Of a stretch of DNA of 64,000 nucleotides, positions 27,118-39,251 are shown piece after piece (within the stretch, counting starts at the first letter, position 1; each line of letters starts with the position of its first letter). Below the pieces are notes generated by a model, which saw only the letters and a program-made list of their open reading frames with translations, had not been told where the DNA came from and did not search any database. The DNA comes from Rallus limicola (Eukaryota > Chordata > Aves > Gruiformes > Rallidae). The stretch is taken from positions 6,642,001 to 6,706,000 of the forward strand of contig JAKCOZ010000018.1 in the NCBI GenBank assembly GCA_022605955.1, given 5' to 3'. Both the position numbers and the translations under genes were made by a program.

Positions 27118-27337
27118 GAAACCTGATGTGCCTGCAAATGAATGTTTGGAAGGCAAGAATAATGATCTCGATTCAATTCCACGGACCGTAGACACAACTG
27201 AATTCTCTGAGGAATTAAATGTACAAACACTGAGTTTTAAAAACGTGATGGATTTGCTTGAATCAAGACAGCAATATGCAAGCCAGCAATATTTATCTAT
27301 TTTAAAGCAGAAGAGAAAATCTGATCCTGTGAGATAA
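27118..27337 (+). CDS. Putative terminal coding exon of an unknown gene
   Basis: I do not recognise the product. The frame opens after an AG acceptor at 27116-27117 and runs about 72 codons to a TAA at 27335-27337. The residues are strongly protein-like: acidic and polar at first (ECLEGKNNDLDSIPRTVD), then an amphipathic helix rich in Leu, Gln and Lys (FKNVMDLLESRQQYASQQYL) and a basic tail (KQKRKSDPVR). No low complexity is present. An AATAAA follows at 28089, a plausible 3' end about 750 bp later. Weak points are the acceptor, whose upstream tract is A-rich and pyrimidine-poor, and the absence of a visible partner exon. It could be the last exon of a small coiled-coil protein, a pseudogene remnant or chance. 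Confidence 0.3.
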
Positions 27338-28088
27338 TACACATGATTTTTTAAATCAATGTTATGTTTTTTCCAAATTTTTCTTTGTCTAAAGCATTGC
27401 TAGTATGTCATACCCCTCTGACCAGATGAGCTCCTCTTGAAGTAAGATGTACTCAGTGTGCCGTGAGAAAATCAAAATGTAGTCCAAATGAAATTGGCAG
27501 TTTCTCATTTAGTTGATATTTGGAGACAGGGAAAGTTAAATGTCAATGTATAGAGACTTTCTAAGATACAATCTTGATTTTTGCAGTCTGAAGGACATAA
27601 ATTTTTCATTTTTGTTTAAATATCAGAATGAAAGACATTAGGAACTACATACAGAAGGTCTGGTGACATACTTCTCCAGACATAGATGTTTCGTATTACT
27701 GCAAGTTGACATATACAAACGCTCCAGCATCAGTCAGTACAAGGCATGAATTCTACATGGATATGTATCAGTTGTGACCTCATTTCCTAATTCATGAAGT
27801 AGGCTATATAAGTGGCTCTTGCACAGTCACCCTGTGGGACAACAGCTCAGTAAAACCTAGAACCCCGATTTTATAATAACTGATGAATCTTTATTATATG
27901 TGTTATGAATTGATTGTATGAAATACTAAGGTGTCCTTGGATTTTATTGAGTTTATATGGTACTCACTGAAAAAGGCCATATGCAAGGTACAAGTCTAAC
28001 ATCCTATGACAATGGGTACTGCTTTTCATATGTGCTTAATATCAGCCTTGAAATTTTCTTTTATCATTACTTCAATGGTGAAATATTC

Positions 28089-28094
28089 AATAAA
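28089..28094 (+). promoter_or_regulatory. Polyadenylation hexamer downstream of the unknown exon
   Basis: AATAAA at a distance compatible with a 3' UTR for the 27118-27337 exon candidate. It carries little weight alone because the region is AT-rich. Confidence 0.2.
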
Positions 28095-28436
28095 CCCTGG
28101 ACACAGAAGTATGTTTTAAATACTTAAGAAAGAAAGCCTTTGCCATACATTAATTTATATATTCACACATTATTGTATTGCAAATTTTATAGATTAAATC
28201 ACTGTGTTAAACTTTCCCTTTACATACTCAAGCATTTATCTTTCATGCAACCAAAGGAAGGTGTTCAACTACAGTATTTCAGAGTAGAGTAGTGCTGACA
28301 GAGAGGAATGAAGACTGTTACTTGTGCATGTCCGAAATACTCAGTTTAGCCCTCACAGACTTCTTTATTATTTTTTTTAAATCAGAAAATGTTATGTCCA
28401 TTATCTTCATGGGTTTGGTTTGATTGTATATACACA

Positions 28437-28486
28437 CAGACACATTTGTGTGTGTGTGTATGTTTATGTGCGTGTATGTATATATA
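28437..28486 (+). repeat. TG/TA microsatellite
   Basis: Interrupted tgtgtgtgtgta and tatgtatatata units. Simple sequence with alternating purine-pyrimidine. Confidence 0.85.
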
Positions 28487-30044
28487 AATTCCTGTATGTG
28501 TGTAAATATATTTACTTAAATTCCTGCTTTTCATCAAAGAATAATTTGATAACAGTAATCATACACCAGAAGACCTACAACTTCACATTCAAGGCTGGAG
28601 CTTTCATGGCATCAGTATTTGAATAATGTTTATTCTAATGGCTACTTGGTGCTTTTGGATAGAGTAATTAAACTTCACAGGGAGAGAAAGGAGTACTGCC
28701 AAAACATTTTAAGTGCTATCTCAGCAATGTGTAAGACTTGGCATTTCCCACTGTCATTTTTTATCCCTGAAATACCATAAACATATGCTGAAAAAGTATT
28801 TTAACTTCCTGGGAATAATAGCGCAATATACCATCAGCTCAACTGCTTTAGACATTCTCATTTATTTTTCTAAATTAAGACACTATACTTCATGAGAAAC
28901 TAGTGATGGCCCAGGTAGTCATCACGGAAAGAGACACTAACCGTTCCATTACTGTTACTCAGATCTATTGCATCCCTCCATCACCTCTTTTCTAGCAATC
29001 AGAACAAGTGTAATCCTCCTGCCCTCTCCCCTCCAGACACATATTGTACTGCAGATACTGTACAAACTGCTGTATTCCCAGAGAAGAACTTGACTTCTGC
29101 TTTCATATTTCTGCACTTTTCCCTGTATTTAATCCAGGAAACAGCACTGGGAAAGGGATGCGTCTATTAATGCAGTTATAAGCACCAAGGTTTCCATTGA
29201 CTCAGGTTACTGAATTCCTGGAAGAGATGTGGTTTACATATATCCTCCAGCATTTGGATTGCAGGTGGAAGGCATGCTTGAACTAAAGGTGTTAAAATGA
29301 CACTATTAATGGCTTTGGATGATCTCCTATGAGAACAAAATAACTTCAGCCAGTTAATTATTTTGTCTGTAAAAAAGTAACAAAAGGATTTACTAGTGTC
29401 CTTGAAAAGGCAGGAGTGTGTGTGTGTCTCTATGTACAGATACATGTATTTAAGCAGACACACATAAAAATAGTACTTAATTACAATGAGAAGTGGTTAA
29501 AATTATTTCTATAACATCCTTATTTATTTTTCCATGCTTAATTAGAGGTACTCTTGGTCAAATAGGAGCAGGAGAGAGTTCCTGCTGCCTCCTATTTGCC
29601 ATCCTAATTGTTTCTATTGGCGCAAAAAGAAAGCTCCATTGCAAGCATATTTTTACACTTTGCCGGCTGTTGAGTCTGCTTTGCTTTGTAAGACCAGTGC
29701 ACAGGACAGTTAATGTGGCACTGTCTTCCAGTGCTTCCCTTTCTCACTGTATACCTAAGGAGAAATTTTGGGCTGCTGGAATGACACATGAATGATTCTG
29801 ATGAAGTTCCGGAAAAAAACAAAATTTAGGAAGAAAAAAAAAAAGGCTAATGCTATCTCTAGAGCAACTCCTTCCATTTGTTTGATCTAAAAATTGGACT
29901 TCCTTTATGTTGTCCATGAAGAACAACTATGCTGAACTGCCTGCATGGCCCTTTTGTCAGAGAGAAATTGACAGTCCAGGTAAGCAGAAGGCAAGGGGTT
30001 TGGTCTGAAGGGGTGAATAAACCAAGTTTTGCATTCCGTGCAAA

Positions 30045-30076
30045 TAATTCAGATCTTTCTGAAAAGATCTGAATTA
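30045..30076. repeat. Perfect 14-bp inverted repeat with 4-nt loop
   Basis: TAATTCAGATCTTT at 30045-30058, loop CTGA, then the exact complement AAAGATCTGAATTA at 30063-30076. It can form a short hairpin in RNA or a small cruciform. It is too short for a typical microRNA precursor. Confidence 0.85.
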
Positions 30077-33000
30077 CTGAAAAGAAAGATCAGTGTGATT
30101 TTAGCAATGATGAAACTGTCAGTGATTTAGCAGCAGTATGTCCCAGTGTCACGGCTTCCTGAAGCCACACTTCTGGGGCTCTCTGTGAAAGGACTCTATA
30201 GCTTATAATCTCTTCTTTTTATAACAATTTTCTTTAGAAATTATTTTTTAACTACTAATGAGTTATTTTAACAGATGTTTTCTGAAGCTGAATTCTAAAG
30301 TGTAGTGTGGATTCAGCAACAAATTCTCTGTCAAACTGGAACAGAGAAAAGAAAATACCAGTGACAGCCAACTTTTTGTACCAGGCACAGTGCCAGTACA
30401 CCAGAGACACATGAGCACCTATCTCCAAGCTCATGCTTATGATTCAAGACACACTTATCGACATATATCAACAATTTCTCCTCTAAACAATGTTACAAAC
30501 AACTACCAGATAGATTTTCAATCATGTTATTTTTCATTTAGACGTATTTGAAACTACAGCAGCAACAAATCTTTTGCCCAATCTCTCCTTTTTCTTTGAG
30601 GTTTGGATTTTTGTGGGGGTTTTTTTTGTTATTGGTTATGGGTTTTTTTTCTTTTTCTGTCTTCACACCATACTGCAGGTTTGTATGTCTCAAAGCCAGA
30701 GAGGAATTGATATTGAGACGTGCTGAGAATGCATTGTAGTTACCAAGGAAGTGGTTTCCCAAGCAACAGTATCCACATGAAATTTATCAGAATTTTTTCC
30801 TTTTTGTATCATGTTTGCAGCTTTGGAGGAGGCAGGGTGTGGGTAGCATAAGTCATTTTCTCGTTGTTAACCTTACTTTTTGAAGCAGATATGGTGATAT
30901 TTTTGTCTTTGTAAAAGAAAGAGTTAACTTCAGTTAGAGCTCAGTGCTTGGGTTTGTGTGTGCGTTGTGGGTTGGTTTTTTTTTCTCTTTTTCCTGTAAG
31001 CAGACAGATTGTGGATGTGCCAGATAGTCCTGCAGCATGTGGGCAGATGCTAGAGGCAACATTCTCAGCTGTTACACACTCAGTGATGATATTTACCATT
31101 CAGGAAAGCCATGCCAGCACCTTGGTTTGCTCCAGCAAATTGAATGAGACAGTTGCCAGCTTGATGATGTCAAAAAGTGTAGGAAATATGCACGTGTTCA
31201 GTATCAGTGGAGGGATGTGAACCAAGGGAAACGCAGGGGCAAAAGCCCTACCTCCTCTATGGTGGGGCAAACAAAACAACCATGTGTCAGCTGGGCCTCA
31301 GTCAATGAAGACATTATTATAGATCTTCTATTTGCATCCAGAAATGACAACACAATAAATATAGCTTTCTGAAGACTAAGTGACTTAATCCATGTTCCTA
31401 GAAGGAAATAGAAAAGAACAGATTCAACAGCTTAACAGGCAGTGCAATTTAGTATATATTCCTTAACAGAATGTTTCTATGCTTTATTGTTTGTTGAGTG
31501 GCAAGATGCTATGAAGTACTGTTATGGAGTGCTCAATCCTGCATGACAAAGAAAAAGAGGACTCATTCTTCAGTTGAGCTTTAGGGACTGAGAAAAAATT
31601 TAATTCCTTTCTATAATTTGTCTTAAATACAGCAATGACTTTTTATATCCACTTCACAGGCATGCTGAGATCTAAAAAAGAGAATGTGGTGATATTTACA
31701 TGAGCAGAATACTGAAGGAAGGTACTTGAAGTAGGAGGTACATTCCTGTAATACATAGTTCATATTGTGTTAATTTCATTACATCTTTTCAGAAACAGAT
31801 TTCTTGACAAGGATAAAAAGATTTAGTTTTTTTTAACTGTTGTAAAAGATTTTTTTTTTAACTCTCTGGATAGCAGGTCACAATGGATAATGAAACATTT
31901 GACCTACCAAAGCTTTAAAGTGTATGAAGAAACCAATAACTATGGAACATCATGGTTCTGAGCCAGCTCTGTGCATACCCAGCAGTAATGGACCTACCTT
32001 TTGCCCATAATTGTAAGTGTCCGAGCATAGACACCAGAGTGAATCATCAAGGGGACAGTTGGCCTTTATTGGCTCTGGATCTGTACCAGCCCTGCCAGGT
32101 ACAAGATAGCTCATAAAAAGCCTTATTCTTTTCCATTATTAATTTGTATCTACCTTCCTGAATGACTTCACACACAGAATGGCCTTTTTAACCCATCTCT
32201 CAACTCCTATGCATGTTCCAGAACTGACATGCCTCTTAGCTAGGTATCATGTTCTTTTCAGAGAGAGGTACTTCTATCAAAGCAAGCCTGTCACTTTGCC
32301 AGGAAATATGCTGTGGACACAGTCCTGATGAGGTTGTACATTCAAGTTGTGAAGGTACATGAAGAATCTTTTCAGATTTAGTGGATTAAATGTTTTGAGT
32401 TCTAGTATTGTTTCTTTATAATTGAGAATCACTCATAGTATGGTGTTGTGGGGGGGATAATACCCCTGTGGACAGAATGCCAAAGAACACTGTAGTACCA
32501 AGACCTGGAATAAAGTATTGTCTCCATAAAAATGTCAAGTGGTAGAGGTCTGAGCCTGCTGCTGTAACTAGAGTGAGTGCAAAGCTTTTCCTGCCAGAAA
32601 GAGGAGTCTTTCTCCTCACCTCCTCAGTACGTCTCACTGCCTGAGATGTGACCTGTTAGACAGTCGAATGTCTAGAGTAATGAGAGGAAGTTGAAGAAAA
32701 TAGAAGTGTCCAGCTTTGCTGCTGGAAAAGTTTCTTATGAGTAATATAAAACACTTGTAACTGTCTTTCAGGATATTTTCTTCCAGAGGTGAATATACCT
32801 ATGGATAACTAAGTTTTGTCAGAGGCCATATGTGAAGGTTGATGTAAAATTTATAGTTCAGGGAGCTTTTAAAACTGGCACTCAAGAATTATTTATCTAA
32901 CTAACCTGCCTATTCAATCTGCTAGCCATCTATCACTTTACCTTCTCCTGCACCCTTGACTCTGTTCTTTATACACCACTCATTTCCCTCTTTGTATGAG

Positions 33001-36000
33001 ATAATTTATCACCTGTTCTACCTATTCGTATCTATCAACAGACAAGTTGCCTCTTCTTCTCTTTATTCAAGATCATTTACACTCCTTTAACTCCACAAAT
33101 TATGACCTACAAGTTATTACCCCCCTCACTGTCCCACTCTCCCTCCCTGCAACATTCACGCTACACATACATTTCAGGCCTTTCTCTCAAGTCCCTTCTC
33201 CTCCCCTTCCACCAACTTGACCTACAATCAAATTTATTCAGTATTTTTCCTTCTTTCCTTACTAGTTATAACTACTTCTTTCTTCATGGAAATCAAATAG
33301 CACTTGTCATGTGGTTTAGAGTGCTCACCTTAAATGCCTGATGTTGAACTAGTAATTTTATGAACTCTAATGCAGCGCCAAAACCTGCTGATTTGAGTGC
33401 ATTATGGGAACAGGTGGTCCAGGCATAAGCAGCAGTGGGAAGCCTTTAACTAGGTATTAAAAAATGGATGCTTGGCTGGAGGACAAAACCCGAGCAGAAG
33501 GGCAGAATTAATTTCAACCCCTTTTCTTTTTCAGATCCTTCCCTTCCCTTTAAAGATTAGCCCTTTTTGCATTTGGTGTGTTGCAAAAAGATATAAATAC
33601 TGTCTTGCTGAGAATAGGGAAGATGCTGTCTCCTGGGAATGATAATGTAAACATAAATACAAAATCAAATATGGTGGTAAAATGTTGCAGATTCAAGTGG
33701 CACCCTGCAGTGAAAGAGTGACAGATTTGCTTTAAAGTAATTTATGTTTTCCTTTTTGCTTTTGTTATTTAATGGAGCTTTATTTATATCATTAGCCCAT
33801 AATTTAATCTGTTTGATTTCCTTCCAGATGATTCTTTTATTTAAAAAAATACAAAAACCAGCAACCAAAAACCCCCAAATTTTTCTGGTATTTTTTTCAG
33901 GGCTAGCTACTGCTTTAGATGGGTAATAGGCCTTTTTCCTACACTGTGATGGAGAGTGTAAGTGCTTGATCAGCTTGTGTAGCATTTCCTGAGCATGTAC
34001 ACACAGGACGACTAAGCTGGATAGAAGAAAGGAGAAAGGATGATGCTCTGCAGGATACCCTGGCTGTTGGACTACAGGTCATCTGTTCTAGTAAGGTGAA
34101 AGTTTGGAGGCATTTTACTTTAGAGAATCAGAACATGCTCTGTTTTCTAGACATTTTAAAAAAGCAAACTGGGAGAGGATGCTGCAAGGGAGGAGATAGC
34201 AGGGTTTCTGCCACCAAGGTGAGGAAGGGACATTGTCAGGGACCAGTCACGGTCACTCAGGCCTCAAAGCCAATAATTTCTCTCTACTAGAGAAAATGGA
34301 ACTGTCCTATGAGGACACATGGAACAGGGCAGATTTGCTCTCCCAAAACCAGTTGTACCACAATTTCCAGAAATATTTTATTCTAGTTTGTTGTTTTCTA
34401 ATCAAATTTGCCTTCAGAGACTGGGATGCAGGGTAGGGGACATACTTCTTTCAACAAAATGTGGGGCAAACCCACCTTAAGGCTCTGGCTATCTCAAGGT
34501 CTTGCCATGTGGTATCTTATTTTTTATGTTAGGGGTTTTTTTCTCCCTTGTTCTGCTTCCAGCATTTAGGAGGATATTGAAATAGATTGTGCTCTGCCCA
34601 GCTGGACCGTTCTCTAGTTTTGTTGTAACAATTGAAACATCATATCAGCAAGCATCAATAGCCAAAAACTGGAACACATAGCTCACTCTGTATTTAATAA
34701 CAGACCTCTATAATAGCAGACTACAGCAAAGACAAAACCATTTTCTAGACTATGAATCCATTCTATCACATCCTCACCTTTTTTCTGCACCATTCTGTTG
34801 TATTACCTCTTCAACTTCATCTAAGACATGAAGTTCTTCTCACGCCATGTCTAGTAGGCTTCCCAGATGTTTTAGAATTATGTTGCTGGTACATCATACT
34901 GTTGTTGAGATCTGTGAAATCTAAATCTGTAAATTCACCCAATCATCCCAAATTGCTTGATTCCGTCCACAGACAGCAGTCCTAAGGAATGACACACACT
35001 GTTTTGCATATGATTCTCTAGATTCTTGAATACATGCAGTTTTCAGGTATTAAAGAGCAAGGCTGCACACAAAGTGTGCAGTTCTGCAAGACTCTAAGTG
35101 GTGCTACTGAACTGCCACCATCTATGCTTTTCTCTGCGCACTCAGTCCTTTCCCTTGCATTGTCTATGCATTGTATTGGATAGGAGCTAATATTGCTGAG
35201 AAATATCCCACCCTGTTTAGCTTCTGAAATTTTCCCAGCTCACAATTCATCAATCATGACTGCTGGCGTCTGGGAAGATGCAGGAAGGCACAGCCAGAGC
35301 AAGACAGAATTATGGCAGCACTGAGTTAGATCAGATTTAAATGCTGTGGGAAAACATTTTGAGGCTTTGTTTCAGTACTGTAGAAAAGCCATTAAATTCT
35401 GTTTTGCTCAGGAGATGATAGTCTGAAGTTATTCTGAAGGGATGTGAAACATTTACTGCAACCTATACTTTGAAGTACTTATCATGCTGATGAATTTTGG
35501 CATCTTTTTATGGGGCCAACATTGAATATGAGTGAGACCTCTAGAAAAGAGCAGCTATCTACAAATACTTGTGTGTTCTCAGCAAGATTTTGGTCAGTCC
35601 TGAATGTTTTGTAAACATCCTGAAAGTGTTTTAACCTGTTGAACCTGACACCTCTTGAAACTGGAAATGCAGGTATTGGATAATTCTTTTCCCAGAAGTT
35701 CTCTCCCATAAGTGGCAGTAAGTTGAAATCTTGTGATTCTGGGTTAAAACATACGCATAAATGTTTTGCAGGCAGATGTTAACCAGAGAATTGATTTTGA
35801 GGGACAGGGCAGCGGGCAATGATATTAAATCTGCATATTCATAACACTAACTATTTTCTTGCTTTTTTTAAAAAAAATTCCACGCTATTCTTCAGTAGTA
35901 GTGTATTTATTTTTACTTTTCATTAAATGTCTTAGATGTGTTTCAGTGTTCTTCCTGATAGAGGGGCAGTTGACTACTGATGAGGATGTTTGTGGCCATG

Positions 36001-38745
36001 GATATGGTTCATTACTGGAGATGGGTCTTGGGATTATGATTTGCTCAGCCAGTACAGGCAGCCAGAATAGCTGAAACTGTATCAAACTGCACATTTGCCA
36101 AAATGCCATACAGTTTCTATATGCATATTGACCTGAATTATTACATCCATCTGCTTCTTTTATTTCATATTGGATTTAAACCGTAACATTGTTTGCTGAA
36201 TCCTAATATTTCAGAAAAACCTAAATTTCTCCAGCCCACTTTTCAATGATTCCTTCCTCCCTAATTGGAAGCATCATCGTTCATCCAGCCCATTAAGTCA
36301 ATTTTGTTTTTAAATGATGAGGTGCTGAAAGGAGACTGCTGATAACATCTTTACACATTAAAACTTTGCTCGCTCAAGCTATGGTGGAATAATAAAGCTA
36401 TAATAATTCATACACAATCTGTGGCATTTATATTCTTTCATTACATCTCAGAAAGAAAATCTTGTGAACACATTCAGAGATTTCAGGACTTAAAAAATAG
36501 AACTTTTCACTGAAGCCAGGAAAAAAAAACACTAAAAAGATTCTGTGAAGTTTTTTTAAAGCAATAACAAAAGTTACATGTTTTCTTGTAGAAAACATGA
36601 AGTTGCTGATTTTACTGGAATAAGGTTTCATTACAGTTGGTTACCAGAGTCTTCACTTTATCATCTCAGATGAGGAAAAAAAAAATGCCTGAGCATTTAC
36701 AGCCGTGATTTCTGATCTTTGTGGCTTGTTTGAATCCTCTTGAGGCACAGTGAGACAACTCCCGTAAACAGGCGTATTTGCACTGAAGTCAGTAAGTTAA
36801 CCTGATTTATTTAAGGTGAAGATGTAAGGGGGTGATAATGCTTTTAGTACAGTTTTTAAACTATAATGGGAGAAAATGTCTCTATTTTCACATTAATGTC
36901 TTCATTCTCACTTCATGAGCACTCCATAAGAGTGCTGAAGAAAATTTGAAAATGTAACTGAAGAAAATTTGGAATGTCATCATTTCTGTATATATTTTAT
37001 AACAGTAGCCAGACTTACCAGCCTTCAAATCCCCATCTCTGGGCAGCTTCATGTTTTTTCTCTAAAGGCTTGTCCAAACTTTCCTTCTAGAAAACACCAC
37101 AATGGTGTTTTCATAACACAAAAATACTTTTTGTTTATGTGTTTTCCTCTTCTTTTATACAAACTCAGGAGGTTAAAGAGCATTGCTCTTTTGTAGTTAT
37201 GTACACATCCTTTACTTAGATCTGCAGAGCACATGGGATCTGTGACACTTGTGGAGAATAGTACTGTCCTGAAAAAAATTGTTTTGCCACTTTTAGCTTT
37301 TTTTATTTTTTTTTTTGTCCTAGGCACACTATCTTATTGTCAAAGTCTTTGTAAAACCCAACTATGATAAACAACTGGTGACAGTCTTCTACTCCTGGAC
37401 TACCTGTGGACAGCCTGATAGTTTTTACTGATGAATCTGTTCACGTTTACTTCATGAATACCTACAACAAACATTAGCCTGCAACAAATTATGGCCTTAA
37501 AATGTACTCTGCAAATGTTTGTTCAGGCATTCATTCACCCTTTCAGCCATGATGTTGCTTCCTGGGTTAACAGGATCATAGTAGAGGTCACAAGATAAAC
37601 ATTTCCACTTGTTTTTGATTCCCAAACACAAATATTTCATCATTCTGTAAATATTTCAGTAGAGTGAAAGCAAAGACACCCCCTTAATCCACACACCTTT
37701 TTTTTTGTGGGGGAGAGTGGCGGTGGTGATAATATTTGCAACATATCTCTTACTCAGCTCTTATTTCAGAGCAATAATGTAAATTTAGAGCATTTTGAAC
37801 CATGTAAGGGTGACGTGGTCCTGAGGGACAGACTGTACCTTGTCTAAAATAAAGCTCGCAGGCCGTGATCTTGATTCTATTACACCCAAAAAGGAAATCT
37901 ATAATATAAAACACCCTTCTGTGTACATGTGGGATGGCTCTGCTTTGAAATAGTGCTAAGTCATGTTCTTTAAATGGTATTAGCTTGTTAATTCCACATG
38001 TTTTCTTCGTGACAAATTAATCTACTTCGAAGTACATTCATTCAAGGATTGTTCAAACAATAATTTATGAATGGAGCTTTTATCTTGAGGATCCAAGAAA
38101 TAATACAGACACCTTCTGGCAACAGCAACTGCTTTAGTGCATAATTTCACAGAAAGATTATTCCTGAAGTTTAAGCGATAAGCTTAATTTTAGACTTAGC
38201 CATTTGGCATTGAAATTTTATTTCAGTATTTTTACTGGCAATTTTCTACCAAGAGATCTTCTATCTAGTTTTTATCTCTAAGGATTGATTGGCACATTAG
38301 TTAATTTTGGCTTCCATTTTATATATTTTCTAGAACATTTGCCTACATTTCATTCTTTATGTTATCTATGAACTGCCTCCATTATATTTCATACTTACAT
38401 CACTCAGTGTCCTTCACAATCATGAAGCTACAGGATCTTCCAGAACAAGAACTTATGATTGCTGTATTTCTAACTTATATTTTAAAACAGGAAAAAGTGA
38501 TAGAGCCAATGAAAACATATTTGGTTAGGATAAGTTTCATTAAATAGAGCAATGAGAATAGATAGAGCAATAAATGCAATTCCCAGGAATAACTGTTTGC
38601 AGTTAGTCTTCAAATAATAAAGCTCTTTCTTCATAGACTTCCTTTTTATTTTGTATGTATAACACCCTTCCTTCCCTGAAGGGTTTTCTAGTATTCAGTG
38701 CCAGCTTGAGAGATCATGAGTTTTCATTGGCTGAGATTTGAGGTT

Positions 38746-38751
38746 TATATC
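38746..38751. repeat. Target-site duplication, left copy
   Basis: TATATC directly before the LTR, identical to 39246-39251. Confidence 0.85.
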
Positions 38752-39245
38752 TGTTGGGGAAGACAGCAAGCCTGACGGTGGCCTAGCTCTCTTCAGTGAA
38801 GACACAGGCCCTGACAATATCCTTGTGTTCCCATGAGACAGGAAAACTTACTCATGCTGAGAGGATTTTAATAATCACATTCTCAAAGCGACCCGGATGA
38901 CAGGGGTACAGACTACCCTAAACCAAGAAGTTATGGGAAGGTACTTGGGAGTAACGGAACATGTAAGGAACCAGCCATAATAAGATACTCAAAACAGCAG
39001 GTGTGCAGATGCTTTTAGACATCAAAGGTAAACTAACAATATTTAGCTATAAGGTATGTTTATCAGAACTCATTATAATCACTAACCAATCAGTGGCATG
39101 TAAATGGCATATGTAACCAATTAGCAGTTTTTTAGCTTGCCGTGTTTGCAGTAACAAATGTATATAATCTGTGTGATTTCACCCAATAAATGGCTTCACC
39201 TAAAATTCAGATTGAATTGCGTGTCGCCCATCGCTGAACTCCGCA
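38752..39245 (+). mobile_element. Solo LTR of an endogenous retrovirus
   Basis: A 494-bp block starts TGTTGGGGAAG and ends CTCCGCA, so it has TG...CA termini. It is bounded by identical 6-bp repeats TATATC. Inside are two CCAAT boxes (39086 and 39117), a TATATAA box at 39161 and an AATAAA at 39185, followed by a short U5-like segment. This is the U3-R-U5 order on the + strand. No gag, pol or env sequence and no second LTR is present, so recombination between the two LTRs has removed the body. A 6-bp duplication is usual for ALV-like and ERVK-type elements and not for 4-5-bp-type families. The exact family is unknown. The intact duplication argues for a fairly recent insertion. Confidence 0.88.
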
Positions 39246-39251
39246 TATATC
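39246..39251. repeat. Target-site duplication, right copy
   Basis: TATATC directly after the LTR, matching the left copy at 38746-38751 with no mismatch. Confidence 0.85.

Larger units (their letters stand above)
28111..38745. other. Intergenic region, no gene supported
   Basis: About 10.6 kb of AT-rich DNA. Open frames (29493-29795, 30948-31220, 33665-33985, 37049-37327 and others) have no ATG/splice/domain support. I noted simple repeats, a perfect hairpin at 30045-30076 and a conserved-looking block around 36090-36420. No transposon was recognised with confidence in this stretch. Confidence 0.5.

Noticed and set aside
27112..27342. Minus-strand frame opposite the 27118 exon candidate
   Set aside because: It is the shadow of the plus-strand frame, rich in S/F/L/C, with no stop/splice context of its own.
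33665..33985. 106-codon minus-strand frame
   Set aside because: Lys/Asn/Ile-rich translation of A/T-rich DNA, overlapped by a plus-strand frame; typical of chance.
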